Part shown: in pieces, positions 11,601-22,087 of the stretch
Numbering within the stretch: position 1 is the first letter of the stretch
Layout of the letters: every line of letters begins with the position of its first letter
Assembly (NCBI GenBank): GCA_947579605.1
Contig: OX388305.1
Span: 39,693,542-39,757,541, forward strand
Direction: 5' to 3'
Source: Athripsodes cinereus
Taxonomy: Eukaryota > Arthropoda > Insecta > Trichoptera > Leptoceridae
DNA: 64,000 nucleotides
Notes under the pieces: model-generated
Told to the model about the DNA's origin: nothing
The model's input: the letters and a program-made list of their open reading frames with translations, nothing else
Database searches by the model: none
Program-made: the position numbers and the translations under genes

Positions 11601-14600
11601 TTTTTATTCATTAAAATTGCAGCCCAAGAAAACATTACATTTTTACATAAATTCTTTACATTATCAAAATTTCAATTTTACATGGATGGATTTACATTCA
11701 GAATGAAATATAACAACAAAATTTTGGAGAAACAGAGACTTGATGAAACGAGGTGCCAATTTTTTCGAAAAATTACAGATGATTCAGACATTTTGAGATT
11801 CTAGCGTGGAATGATAATAGAATAATAAACGGTTCTTCTTTATAAGCTGATCCTTACACAGGAGAAATAGAAAAATTGCACATGCAAAACGTTTTGAATT
11901 GACGATCTGAAAGAAAATTGGCAAATAATACTCAACAAGACAAAAGATTATACGTACCAATATTCAGCGCTGGATAGATTGCGATGGACTTGCAGGAATT
12001 AAAAAAAATTCTTTAAAAGAGGAAAAAAAAATTTTTTCCAAAACAAAAAAAGTTGAGAAACAGTGGACACCTTGGTTTGAAAATTGCTCTAGGAAATATG
12101 GACTCCCAATAAGAATTCAAAAAAAATTCCTCAAAGCAAAAAAAAATGTTTAAAAAAAAAGTTTGGCAACCTTTGTGACATCAAATCTCAACAGTTGGGA
12201 ACCATTGGATACTAAAAAAATGTTTGGAAGTCTTGTCCTTTGATAAGACTCGAAAAAAAAATCAATAACAATTATTTTTTTAAATTGTTAAAGTTTGGAA
12301 ATCGCTGGAAAGTTTGACATTCCCTGGAAATATCGTAGACATAACATTACATACATTACATATCATAAAATTAACAATTCCAGCATATGAGTAAAGAATT
12401 ATTGGTAATTATTCAAATCTGTTTTGTTAAGCCTCTTCCAGCAATATTGAGGTCTATGATCATTTCACTTCAAACCATACATAAATACATCTACAGCCTG
12501 CGTGACACGCACGCTAGGTAGGTACAAGTATAATGAATTTAAATTTGATTTCTTTACTTTTGAGTGTATTTAACCAGATATAGAAAAACTTTACTTGGAA
12601 TATTTCACAAACTAGACATTTATAAATTTACAACTCTTACTTTGTAGATCCTTCAGTGTAGAATCTTACATCAACAAGCAAATAATTCCGCAAATAATTG
12701 TAAAATGATCTTAGCTAGTATCACTTGAATTTTTGCAAAATTGAAACTGGAATTTTTACAATCTCTTTGGCACAAAAGGCAAAGCATGGAACAACATGTA
12801 AAAAAAAAAAAACTGTATCTATAGTAGGTATATAAAATATTTCAGTACAAAATGAACAAAACAACACCACATTCTTCCATAAAAACCTGTATAGTAGTCA
12901 GATGAATAAGGTTGTCTATTACGAATTGGAGGAAGTATTCATTTCATCTTCCTCAAAACCATCAAGCATCAAGGGCTCTCCGCGTAGATAAAGAAGGCCT
13001 CGAAGAAACGTGAGATCTAGATGACAAAGCATGGGACATCCTTCTATTGGAGGTCAGGAACCGTCAAGGAAGAAAATTCCGCCATGGACATCCTTCGTAG
13101 TGGTGGTAGCAGGCTTCTTAAGAGATTGCAATGTTGGAGATCCTCATCTCGTCAGAAGGAAATTATCTGGACGTCTTAGGAAAGTTTGGAGTATCTGTTC
13201 ACAATCTTGTCAATTTCTCGTTGTATTTATTTCTTAAATTCTCCATTCATTAACAATATCGGGTCGTACTTGCAATATAGCGGATTTCTTTTTGAAGATC
13301 ATAAATGTATTTCGCATATATTTATTATTAAATCGTTTTTATTTTTAACACTGTTTATAATTCAAATAAATAGACTCGTTCATTCTTTCTTTGTTGATGT
13401 AACGGTTTTTTTCCTTATTATATGAGTTTTTTTTTGAGGGCGCGCAAATGTATCACGCACTTTATTATTTATTAATTCTCACTTATTTATTTATTAAAAT
13501 GTTTTTTTTTTTTTTTATTATTTATAGCACTGTTTATTTAAATCGATTTTTCACTGAAGCACCATCGTAGTCCTTATTGGTCATGCGGTGAAATTTTTTT
13601 GAAGAGCAAAACGACAGTTGCACAGTCTTGTTGTGATGGTAATGGAATTTCAACCGTTTTTTGATCGAACATTCTAGAGAAGTGTGTGTGTGTTGGTGAT
13701 GCATGGAAACATGGGTGGGTCACGTGATACGTAACGAACTTATCTACGCACTATTTAATGTTATCATTTATGCATTGTTAAATTCACTTCAAACACAACA
13801 AAAACCACAATAATTAGGCATCACGTTGGAGCGCCAAACTGTAACACTCAAACTGTAACATTTCTCCCATAGTCGGCAGATTTCAGTGACTCTCTCAGGG
13901 TTTATCGTTGGGTAAATTTATTGTGGTGGTTGTGCTAAGGAAACACTAACATGATGTTGTATGATCAGTTTATTGACGAAGAATATGGTTACACAGATTA
14001 TTATTACACCAAACAAAACAATTCACAGTTTTTTAATACTGAATTACATTATTATAGCGACACTCACAGTATTTTGTAGAAGAGAAGAGACATTTTTCTG
14101 GAGCGAGCCCCTGCTATGTCTATTGTAAGGCGGATAGCAGGAGACTGGCCAAAATGGCTGACTCCCGGAAAAGGATCAAGAAGAAGGAATCTGTTTTTAT
14201 GATAATAGCAAAAGGTATTTACGATTTCTCTAGATAGGGGCCAGGGCTTTCACAGGATTTCGATAGATGGCAACACAAGTACCATTTTTTGGATATTAAA
14301 TTATAAGGGTCCCATGACAATTGCCAAAAGATAAATAAGAAAACAGATTTTGACGTGGTGTTCTGATTGCCTCAACTGTACCGTAATTCTTGAGAGAAAT
14401 GTGTACGTGGTGTAGATACTGACTTTTTTAACCACTTTTCATTACCAATACAATCTCGGGGGTATCCTGGGATAAACTGTAAGTAATCCCGAAATCCCAG
14501 GATTAGAAAAAAGGGCCGGAATCGAATCCTCTAACATGACGCATAATGACCGATCACACAGATCCAGTCAGTTTAAAAATTAGTTATTATGAATGTATGT

Positions 14601-17600
14601 ACATAATTAACACAACGATAGGTACACATATTTGAATTTCACTCCCAGATCCAGAGCACTTTGAAAAAGTCATTCTTCATTTTGCCCTAGCTCGGAATCA
14701 AATCTACGACCTTAAGACAGTCATGACTCAAAGAGTCCGAATTACAGTGGCCGTCCGCAATAAATTCTATTCACTTTTTTACGAGTGATCAAGGAGACAG
14801 AAAATAACAAGGAATCCAAAATAATAGAATAATTCAGTTGTTGCAACTTTCTCTTACCCAATAACATGTTGATCCTTCAACACTTCCGCTTCTCCTGTCA
14901 AAATGTCTGCAATTTCTTCATCAGTTAATCCAGGTTTCCCCAATTCTGAAATTATTGTTTATATAAACATTAACCTTTGTTTAAAGTATAATTAATAGGA
15001 ACAAATATGGAGTACCACAGGGCATACTTTTTATACCCATAAATGTGGATTTCGAAATAATAGTTCTATCAAATTATTTCTTAAAAAAATATCCTTAGTT
15101 CTGTATATATCTACCTATTCGCCCATTCTCTCACACCGTATTTCTTGTGGAGTGAGCAAAGAGGGAGAAACACCAATTTGACGTGTTTTTACACCCAACC
15201 CTCGCAGTGCCCTTAAAATGAGACGAATATATAAACAAATTAAACAAACCTTCCTCAGAGTGTCCATTCAGTCCATTAGTTCCATTCGAAATTCTACTTG
15301 CATCGACAGTAGCATAGCCTATATTTGCTTCCTTCGTCTTAACAGTGGCTGCACTTTCTTCCGTAACAGTTTCAAAAGAACCATTTACTTCTTGGACGTG
15401 TCCATTAGTAAACCCGTTCATTTCGACCTTCTTTTCTACAGTACTTTCGAAACCATTTGTCATTTTTTCTAAGGTACTTCCGAAACCATTTGTCATCTTT
15501 GAGTCTTTGTTTACTGACCCAAAACTTAAACCATTTTGTTGATCCAACTTTGTTTCAAAAAACATTAGTTGTTGGACGTTATTTACTTTTGACTTTGAGG
15601 CATCTTCTGTAGATGATTTTCTCGCTGTTGTTTCATATGTTTTTTGTTGTACTGCTTGCATTTCTGTAACTTCTTTGCACGTGCTACTTTCTTGAGATAT
15701 TTTTAACATTTCCTGTTTTGCTTTTTCTTTTTTCTCACATATCTCAGATGTGGCCATTTTTATCTCATTCAATGTTGATGTTACTTTTGTTTCCGCTTTC
15801 AAATTCTCTGAATGACCATTTTGAACAAATTGAGACTCCTGAGAACAAAAATTTATGAGTAAAACTCATGATACGGATATTATTATAACTCTCAAAAATC
15901 CAATTATATACATCTTATAAAAATATGTACACATAGTATATTAAAAAAATCAAAACATAAGTTGGAGATGATAAAGCTGCTATGAACTGTGCTATGAAAT
16001 TTGTGATCCTGTTTTTTTATATTCGATTTATCAGTGCACAAAATAAATGAAATGAAATTCGATAATTCAACATTATTAACATTTGATCATGATTTCTAAT
16101 TTATATGCTGATGATTCAATGTGATATTAATTATTTATTCATTATCAAAGCAGAAAGCAAAGTGAAATAAATGTTACTTAAGATTGTTCTCACATATTTA
16201 TAATATTGTAATAAAATTTAAATACATGTTTCAATTGGAGCTGAAAATAATTCAATGATCATGCTGGTATATAATATAATCATTAGATACAGACACGTAA
16301 GGATATCAATAAGCCATTCGTTACCTTAGCTTGCAGATTGGCTGAATTGCTGTCTGTTGCAAGTTTAGATGATTCATCATTGGTCTGGATGAAGCTAGAA
16401 GCATGCGCAGAAGCTTGGGATTTTTGCTGCTCAACATTAACTACATTTCCAACAACACAAGTACCAATAGTCTCTTTGGGTACATTAGACTCAATAAGCG
16501 GAACAGTATTAGTGCAAGAAATATCTTTTGAGTTAGCAGACATATTGCAAACATTGGATTGTAAATTACTTAAATCGGCTGTGTTAGTTACTGAAGCAAT
16601 AGCGTTAATTTGTCCTGAAGTTTCTAATATTTTAATGTTTTCTAATTCTGCCTTAGCTGCTTTAACATCGGTTGACTCACTTTTCATCGATCCAGCCATT
16701 TCTTTGCTCATTGTCATAGTCGTTTTCTTTGTTATAATTTCTCCACTAGGTGTAGAGTCTTCTGAACTAGGTTGACAGACAAGCACAAATACCTCATCAG
16801 GTTTATTTCTTAAGTCTAATTTCAATGATGATTTCTTTTCGGCCATTGTTTGTGGATCTTGAATAATTTCTCCTTTATCAGATAATATTTGATCTGGTTT
16901 CCGAACTATCGAAAAATCTTCATGTTCTTTTGGTGGCTCGGGGGTTTTAGTGCGAAGACCATCGATTTTAACATCTAATCTAAAGAAAAATTCATCTGTG
17001 TTGGGAGTTTGTGGATCTTTTGCCACAACTTTCATCATTTTCTTTTTCTTTGGTTTCTTAACTTTTTTTATTGGTTCTGATGTAATCTCTTCAACATATT
17101 CTATACTTTCAGATTCAAGCATTGCAGCATTAGCTTCTTCTACGTGTATATTTGATTCTTGAATATTCTGTGTTTGAATTTCTGTAACATTTATTATATT
17201 CCCCGATTCCATTACCATCTCTTCTTTCTTTTCCATTTTTACTTCAGTTTCTGAGACATTTTGTGTTTCCAATATAACTTCTTCTTTCTTTTCTATTTTT
17301 ATTTCAGCTTCGGCAATCATTTCAGTTTTCTCTGGCTTTGGTCTACTCAAGCACACAGAATACTCGTTTACTCCAGTCTCTTGAACAACAATAGCCTCTT
17401 CTTTTTTCTCCTCGACAGCTTTTGTTTCCAGTTCAACAATTTCAACTTTCTGTTCATCAAAGCAATTTTTCATTTCTCGAGTGCTAAAATTTTCCTCAAC
17501 AATTTTTGACGCAACATTTTCAACTGCTGTTGATGTAATCAATTCTACCGCAGATTTGGCTTCTTGAATTACGTCAGTGTTTTTACTTTCTGCCTTGAAT

Positions 17601-20600
17601 AGACTCACTTGTTCATTGACTATCTCTTTTTTAGCAACGTTCTCACTTATAACTTCCAGTTTTTTAGATTCATCAATTTTTATGATTTTATTTTCATCTA
17701 AATCAGCCAACCATAAAAGAGGATCTTTTCCATTTACAGTAACATCTACGCCAAGCTTATTTGTATTTTCAAATACTTCTTTCAAAGCCTCTGTTTGAAC
17801 TGCTTCACTTTTTACAACTGTTTTCTCTGGAGATTTTTTCGCAACAACTCTATTTATAGTCTTTTCGCATACTTTAGTACTTTCTTTAGACATTTGGGTA
17901 TTAGAAACTCTTTCAGATATTTCTTTCACAAGGTTACTTACAGTTTCTGATTTCTCTTGTACATCTTTAGTTTTATGGGTGCATTCTGAAACAACTCTTC
18001 CACAATGGCAACATTCATTATTAGTTATCATTTTTGTCAGAGCAACCATCACATCCGTCAAATGAATGAAGAAAGTTTTCAATAAAACATCAGTTTGATT
18101 TTGTGCGGGAATATTTGCAGATACACAGGGAATTTTATAATTTCTTTGTTTGGCTTCATGTGATAAGACACTTGCAGCGCTAATAGCGTTAATCTTCGCT
18201 TCTTCTAAGGACAGATCAGAAGTCGACAATTCATGAACTTCTTTTGAAAACATAACTGGATTTGGACAAGAAGTTTTTGGTTTATGTTTTTCAGCAGTTA
18301 TATGTTCCTTTTCAACTATTTTCGGTTTTTCAATTATTTTTGGTTTTGGCTCAATCTTTGGCACGGGACTGTAATGTATGATTTCTTCTTTTATTATTTT
18401 CACTTCTTCAATTATATTAACAGGATCTTGTCGGACAGGAGTCACAGAAGGATTTCTTATTCTGCAAGACATCTTATATAAACTAGGTGAGGGAGTAGTT
18501 GCTCTTGTATAATCGTCAATCATACATTTAACGCTTTTTCTCACTTCTGTCTTTTCTTTTTCTTCTGTAGTTCTATCAGACTCTTTGACAACTTCAATTA
18601 GTCTTTCTTTTCCAAATTTTTTGTCATCAAACTTTGCCGAGTTTTCTATTTCATTCAAATCTAATAATACTCCACCATTAATAATCACATCATCTTTTAT
18701 AACTTTTTTTTCTTTAATTTCTTTCTTCACAACTTTTTCAATTGTGTTTACCTCTTTAGCTTTCATTTCTTGTTTTTGTTTATTTTCTACAATAGCTGTT
18801 CCATTTTTGATAAGTTCGTTTGTCATATTGGCATTTACCGTAGAATATTGTTGAGTTGAATTTTGTTCTAATTTGACTTCTTTTGTTTTTAAATCATTCG
18901 TAGCAATTTGTTGAGATTCTATTTTAGTAACTTCATTTTTTACATTAATTCCTGTTTGAATTCCGTTTGTTTCCTGTTGCTCTCCATTTGTTTCTAGTTG
19001 TTCTCCGATAATTTCGTGATGTTTAACATTAGTTTCTTGTTGTTTTCCAGATGTTTCAAAATGATTCCCATTGATTTCTGTAGTTTCTCCATTTGTACTT
19101 GAATCATTTAAGAAAGCTGGTCTAACACTTTTGAATTCTTTCATGTTAACTTGAAATTTGTTTCTTTCTACTCCATCAACTACTGTTATACTGTCAGCGG
19201 CATTTATCATATTTTCCAATACAAAAGTTGGCGTACTTCTTCCAATATTTTTCTTATCGACATATTTGCAAATATCCGGAACAATTTTTTTTGCCGTTTC
19301 TAAGAATTCTTTTTGTCTTATCGTTTGAAATTCGTCTATGTTCATCGGTGATTTGGCTGATTTGGCTAATAATGGTTTTTCTAAAGGGGGAATACTTGTG
19401 TTGATATCTTTGGTGAAGGGTTTGTATGTTTTAGCTACTGGTTTAAAGAGGGACGTTGGAGATGATAAAGTTGGCTGTGGACAGGGGGATGAAGATGCTT
19501 CTTGTTCTGAGGGTACCTTATTTACAAATGTTCCATTGTGCAATGGTGTGGGGGTTGTGGTTAGAGAGTTGTTGTAGTTGTTGATAGATTCTTGTGAGAG
19601 ACAAGAAGGGAACAGGGGCTGTTTTTCTATTCTCGCTGTGAATTTTTCTAGTTCTTCCATGTCGTAGGTTCCTCTGAAATAAGAACACAAATCATTTTGA
19701 TGCGAATTCCAAACCAAATTCGACTGAAAGAGGCAGGTTGATTTTGTGATTTGAAAAAGAAATGGAAAATAAAAATATTTGAGTAGGAAAATTTGATTAA
19801 TATTTTAATATCAACGATTTTAATAATTATAAACATGATTGCAAATGTTATCTCTAATTATCAATTTCCATGATTTCTGTCTATTTTAATGTTTTCAATT
19901 ATTGATGTTTATTAAGTAACCAATCAGATATCTCAATTGGAGAACCATATTATTTACGCAAAGTAACATTGTGCAAAATGTAATCGGAAGAAGTGAGAAA
20001 GGCGTCCCAACGTTTACGAATTGGTTCTAGACTGGCTCAAGTGATCACTTTCGGTGTTCATGGAAAAGCGTAAAGTATATTATTATATAAGGCTGATGAT
20101 GAGAGCGGAAGCTCTTGAAAGCCGGTTCGCGTCCAATAAAAAGCCACAGTGGATAAATTAAAGAAGCGCTTTATTTAAAAATTAGTTAAATATGAACTTC
20201 CACCAAAAACCGTTGGTTGAAAATAGCAACTTTATAATTTCATATTTCACAATATTTTTAGTACGACATACCTGATGACTGTCGCGATGAAATTATTTCC
20301 AGCTCTTGTGATATACTCGTGAACTGCTTCATGTGATACTCCAACTAGTCCTTGCTCATTCAGGGCAACCAGGATGTCTCCTTCTCGTAAACCAAAGGAC
20401 TCCGCCAAACAGCCTTCGTATACCTGAAAGAGACAATGTAGATTTAACAGTTATAAATTTGGCTACAAACAAAGATATACTAGGTCGGTAATTCAAAGAA
20501 AAAATCGGTCATGCAGCCAATCAAATTTTGCATCTAGTTTTATACTGGCGTTGGTTGTAAGACAATACATTGCTAATGCTTGGAGGACATCGATGTTGGA

Positions 20601-21872
20601 ACACTAAAATTCCTAAAAAATGTGCCGCGCTGCATGTCTAATATGTCTATGGCTACAAAAAATGTTTTACTAGCAACCGAGCAACCTGGAATAGAGAGAG
20701 AGAGAGAGACCTAATCTTTTATTTTGGGTTATGTGAAGAAAATCTTTGGAGCGAAATGGAAGCAGCAATCCCATAACAGGAGGAAATGGAAATATCGTAG
20801 AATAAAGATGGATCCAAAATGACTGAAAAAAGCGAATATAATTTTTTAACTTATCACTTCAAATTTAAATTTTTTTTATAGTACATAAAAATTAAATTTT
20901 ATTCAGGAATACTTTTAATATATATAATTTTTCTTCATCAATTTATGTGCATGCTGCTACAAGCTGTAGGTATTTTTATCTTCGTCTGTCAAATTGTTAT
21001 TGTTGTTTTTATTTTATTTTATTTTTTATTTAAAATATAAAAGGCTCTGCTGAGACAAAGAAAATTGATGAAATAAATAAATACCTAAATAATAAATAAA
21101 TTGTTATTTGAGTTATCTAGTATCGAAATGTATTATTTATTATTTATAAGATTACGGCAACCCGTCCCTTGTGGGACGATTTGTGCCAAGTACAATATTT
21201 TAGGAAGATGTCACGTAATATTAAGGCATTAATTTATAAGATAATAAAATTTCTTTTGGCGGATTTTAGAATCTTGAGATATACAGACAGGGCATCAGTG
21301 TGTAAGAGGCAAGACATATTGATTGGATACTGGACTTCAGTTATCTCATAATACAAGTTATAAGAGTCTCTTATTGGGCAACCGAGGAATATCGAAATGT
21401 ATCAAGTCCTAAAAGACGTTAAGAATGAAATCAGTACAATTTTCTTATCATCTAATTCTAAAATAGGCAAAATCACTCAATGTTGGGTCCATGGAATGCC
21501 TGAATAATAATAAAAAAAAAACTAAAATACAGTAATAATAACTACACAACATTTTTAAGATGCGCCGTTTTGTGGAAAATCCACCGCAAGGGCCCATTCA
21601 AGAATCATAACACCTCCTGAACAATAGGGTTTTTAACCTCGCCTGGAACACCTTCACACTCTCCAGAGCCCGCAAATCATAGGGAATTTCGTTCCATTAC
21701 CAAACAAACTTAAAATATTGTCATGAAAACATTCAATGAAAATTATTAAATCTTTTTAATTAGGTACACTTACTCTTACAACTGTCATTGGGAATCCATA
21801 TTCACTTCCACCAGTCAACCTGAATCCCCATGGAGTGTTGTCGAACTTTGAGAATTTAATATCGATCGCCAT
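3300..21872 (-). CDS. Zasp66/Zasp67-like PDZ and ZM-motif protein, 6 coding exons, 3' end outside window
   Basis: Coding exons in order are 21872-21774, 20423-20272, 19673-16325, 15838-15250, 14945-14858 and 3489-3300. Every junction is GT-AG and phases match (0,2,0,1,2,0), giving 1489 codons with no stop. Residues 1-84 form a PDZ domain with a PWGFRLTGG ligand-binding loop near residue 14. Residues 84-1396 are a low-complexity Glu/Lys/Val/Thr-rich linker. Residues about 1397-1489 carry TDEEIADILTGEAEVL, then VIG joined to INFNKMMP, then FLQKPNRPIP, matching the ZM/Zasp-like region of insect Alp/Enigma proteins. No LIM domain is seen, as in Zasp66 and Zasp67. Proteins of this family bind alpha-actinin at muscle Z-discs; that role is inferred by homology. 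The linker is much longer than I would expect for Zasp66. The last coding exon is not in the window. The assignment to Zasp66 or Zasp67 is not settled. Confidence 0.85.
4208..4350 (+). repeat. Foldback with degenerate hammerhead-like loop
   Basis: The arms AAAACACAGTTAATTTCACT and the complement AGTG..AAATTAACTGTGTTTT face each other. The loop holds CTGACGAAAGTACTC: a core-like CUGA, GAA and palindrome AGTACT plus C, but with no stem II. Confidence 0.4.
4552..5014 (+). pseudogene. RTE-like retrotransposon ORF 3' fragment
   Basis: The reading goes LMYASETWTWLKKDESG, then after a frame change KLRWFGHVERMNEDRMTKK, RRRGRPRIKWQDNL and [10 protein letters not shown]. These are the C-terminal phrases of RTE-type reverse transcriptase polyproteins. 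Related ends lie at 43690, 45650 and 52590. Confidence 0.75.
5240..5461 (+). repeat. Retroposon-like sequence with a 40-base poly(A)
   Basis: A run of about 42 A ends at 5461 after CCGCCGCGT. An uninterrupted run suggests a recent poly(A)-tailed insertion; the body was not identified. Confidence 0.4.
5666..5700 (+). repeat. Compound microsatellite C(20)-(AC)n
   Basis: Twenty C residues run straight into about eight AC units. Poly(C) of this length is rare in such AT-rich DNA and is prone to sequencing error. Confidence 0.85.
5832..6597 (+). mobile_element. TIR element copy 1 (AATGGGYCACTTGCAG ends), with nested insertion
   Basis: The ends AATGGGTCACTTGCAG and CTGCAAGTGGCCTATT are inverted. 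The body is collinear with 31647-32030 (ACACATGGGACTCCGTGACG, GTTTTGCCAAACGTC) apart from an insertion at 6078-6415. No transposase. Confidence 0.7.
6078..6415. mobile_element. Dispersed family C insertion with 10-bp duplication
   Basis: GTCAAAAGCC flanks it exactly (6068-6077 and 6416-6425). Related stretches (ACACCGAAAGTG, CCTAGAGCCAATTC) occur at 19912-20055, 28090-28240 and 56985-57255. The class is unknown; an A-run at the left edge hints at retroposition. Confidence 0.7.
6965..7205 (-). mobile_element. Foldback element with hammerhead ribozyme (retrozyme-like)
   Basis: Arms containing GAGTTATTCCACTAT and its complement, plus AAATGAAATACGATATAAT and its complement further out, enclose a hammerhead motif. 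A tail GAACTTCCACCAAGAACCGT follows on the plus strand. The same tail follows the related loci at 20207 and 61792 (GGACTTCCAACAAGTACCTT). Confidence 0.6.
7019..7067 (-). ncRNA. Type I hammerhead ribozyme candidate 1
   Basis: On the minus strand the order is UUUUGC (stem I), CUGACGA core, stem II GAGAGC-GGAA-GCUCU, GAA, palindromic stem III AGCCGGCU, C17, then GCAAAA closing stem I with six base pairs. The self-complementary stem III is the form known to act as a dimer in Penelope-like hammerheads. Predicted cleavage is after the C at 7025. Confidence 0.65.
7259..7430 (-). mobile_element. tRNA-derived SINE A, copy 1
   Basis: On the minus strand it reads a tRNA-like head with GTCGGTAGCCTGGCGGTAG and GGTTCGATCCC (B box), then the body TTTCACGACGCAAGCTTTTA and TTTATAACAAAAACCCAG. 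It lies in the last Zasp-like intron. Confidence 0.75.
7800..8011. mobile_element. Hairpin MITE family M1, copy 1
   Basis: Ends CAGGGTTACTTTTGACA and TTTCAAGAGTAGCCCTACTG are inverted. The whole is a diverged foldback related to the copy at 37218. Confidence 0.55.
8194..8653. mobile_element. Non-autonomous hAT element
   Basis: CAGTGGCGTAACTAT and its exact inverse end the element; the inner part has GGGCCCCAGA-like GC-rich ends. The 8-bp flanks AAGGGAAT and AAGAGAAT differ at one base. It is a widespread hAT MITE type. Confidence 0.8.
9134..9366 (+). pseudogene. hAT transposase fragment
   Basis: The reading includes DTDIVAIVTDGPNVMLKVEK, the TDGxxNM signature of the hAT catalytic region. 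After a frameshift near 9315 it continues AHGIHLAVCDLLHRKIK, the next hAT motif. It is cut by the LTR element. Too short and broken to be active. Confidence 0.7.
9391..9870 (-). repeat. LTR (3' LTR in element orientation)
   Basis: It begins TGTAACACTCAAACTG and ends CCCATGACA on the plus strand. It appears identical to the other copy over 480 bp. Confidence 0.88.
9871..13816 (-). other. Interior of the LARD-like element, no supported gene
   Basis: It is AT-rich with many A-runs. The only suggestive reading is a 41-codon minus-strand ORF at about 10399-10521 (PDKLIVQVRFEDAQTKK...), which could be a relic. Otherwise nothing coding is seen. Confidence 0.5.
13817..13836 (-). other. Primer-binding site of the LARD-like element
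   Basis: On the minus strand the sequence after the LTR is GTT followed by TGGCGCTCCAACGTGATGCC. TGGCGC is a common LTR-retrotransposon primer site start. Confidence 0.65.
13840..14319 (-). repeat. LTR (5' LTR in element orientation)
   Basis: It is a 480-bp direct repeat of 9391-9870. The high identity points to a recent insertion. Confidence 0.88.
14600..14745 (-). mobile_element. tRNA-derived SINE B, copy 1 (partial)
   Basis: AAAAAGTCATTCTTCATTTT followed by CTCGGAATC matches the same order in the STAT intron copies. It lies between the hAT remnant and Zasp-like exon 5. Confidence 0.55.
14858..14945 (-). CDS. Zasp-like exon 5 (start of ZM region)
   Basis: It encodes residues 1397-1425: E-LGKPGLTDEEIADILTG, then EAEVLKDQHVI. 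The TDEEIA...GEAEVL...VIG pattern is typical of Zasp proteins just before the ZM motif. It starts after AATTTCAG and ends at GGGTAAGAG in phase 2, so the glycine codon is completed in the next exon. Confidence 0.82.
15250..15838 (-). CDS. Zasp-like exon 4 (Asn/Gly-rich linker)
   Basis: It encodes residues 1201-1396, again low complexity, with repeated NGF/MTNGFGST-type units (about 15.40-15.50 kb) and ending NGLNGHSEE. The acceptor is TTCTCAG. The donor GTTTGT follows GAGGAAG and leaves one base, which joins AA of exon 5 to make Glu. The frame also stays open past this donor to 15131, but that extension shows no similarity and is read as intron. Confidence 0.8.
16325..19673 (-). CDS. Zasp-like giant exon 3 (disordered linker)
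   Basis: This single 3349-bp exon adds about 1117 residues without a stop. The composition is rich in Glu, Lys, Val, Thr and Asn. Early on there is an imperfect repeat of short units ending in ETNG (roughly 18.95-19.10 kb), then many EKK/KIE/VEK-type stretches likely to be disordered or weakly coiled. One cysteine-rich patch, ECCHCGRVVSECTHK, encoded near 18.0 kb, could bind a metal, which is speculation. The acceptor TTATTTCAG and donor GTAACG fit in phase with exons 2 and 4. The strict lack of stops over 3.3 kb of AT-rich DNA argues for selection. Confidence 0.85.
20080..20240 (+). mobile_element. Related element with degraded hammerhead (Zasp-like intron 2)
   Basis: CTGATGATGAGAGCGGAAGC (20093-) and TCTTGAAAGCCGGTTCGC match candidate 1 closely, but stem I cannot form as written. 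The tail ATGAACTTCCACCAAAAACC is present. It lies about 30 bases from Zasp-like exon 2. Confidence 0.55.
20272..20423 (-). CDS. Zasp-like exon 2 (PDZ C-terminal half)
   Basis: It encodes residues 34-83, from VYEGCLAESFGLREGDI to the HEYITRAGNNF helix and the last strand IATVIR. GLREGDILVALNE is the standard PDZ turn and strand. The acceptor is CTTTCAG and the donor GTATGT; the exon ends in phase 2 and the next exon supplies the third base of an Arg codon. Confidence 0.87.
21590..21710 (-). pseudogene. LINE ORF C-terminal fragment (Zasp-like intron 1)
   Basis: Minus strand reads NEIPYDLRALESVKVFQARL then KTLLFRRCYDS and a stop, a typical reverse-transcriptase ORF end. Confidence 0.55.
21774..21872 (-). 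CDS. Zasp-like exon 1 (PDZ N-terminus, start codon)
   Basis: It encodes residues 1-33, starting MAIDIKFSKFDNTPWGF, the canonical opening of a Zasp PDZ domain, followed by the RLTGG loop. The ATG at 21872 is chosen because the PDZ fold starts only a few residues later. The donor GTAAGT follows at 21773-21768 and leaves phase 0. Confidence 0.88.
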
Positions 21873-22087
21873 ATTTATTTACTTTTTTTTATTTTTGATT
21901 ATTTATTTATTTAACCACTACAATTATTATTGATTCAAAATTGTTTACAATTTCATATTTACATGAGAATGAAGTTTAATCTTGTAAAATTTATAAATGC
22001 TTTTTAATTTTAACAAACCCTTATTTTGTAATGAGAATTAATGTGTTGAAAGTGTGACTTTTTTGCCTTTAACACGATGCTCTAAAG

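Larger units (their letters stand above)
9391..14319 (-). mobile_element. 4.9-kb LTR element without long ORFs (LARD-like), minus orientation
   Basis: Two 480-bp direct repeats (TG...CA) bound 3969 bp of internal sequence. A 4-bp duplication, ATTG, flanks the whole (9387-9390 and 14320-14323). Orientation is minus: on that strand TGGCGCTCCAACGTGATG, a primer-binding-site-like sequence, lies 3 bases inside the LTR at 13836, and a purine-rich TGAGATGG abuts the other LTR at 9871. No ORF over about 80 codons exists inside, so the copy is non-autonomous. The target is a hAT remnant. Confidence 0.85.
9033..14533 (+). mobile_element. hAT-like remnant interrupted by the LARD-like element
   Basis: Inverted ends TAGAGGATTCGATCCCG (9033) and the complement of TAGAGGATTCGATTCCG (ending 14533) bracket the insertion. 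Removing the LTR element leaves about 570 bp. Flanks ATATAAC and ACATGAC agree at 5 of 7 bases, a weak trace of a target duplication. Confidence 0.55.

Noticed and set aside
15131..15249. Continuation of Zasp-like exon 4 to the stop near 15131
   Set aside because: Using the GTTTGT donor at 15249 joins exon 5 in phase and gives the conserved TDEEIA segment; the read-through tail has no similarity.
16338..16775. 145-codon plus-strand ORF
   Set aside because: It is antisense to the Zasp-like giant exon, whose codon content explains it.
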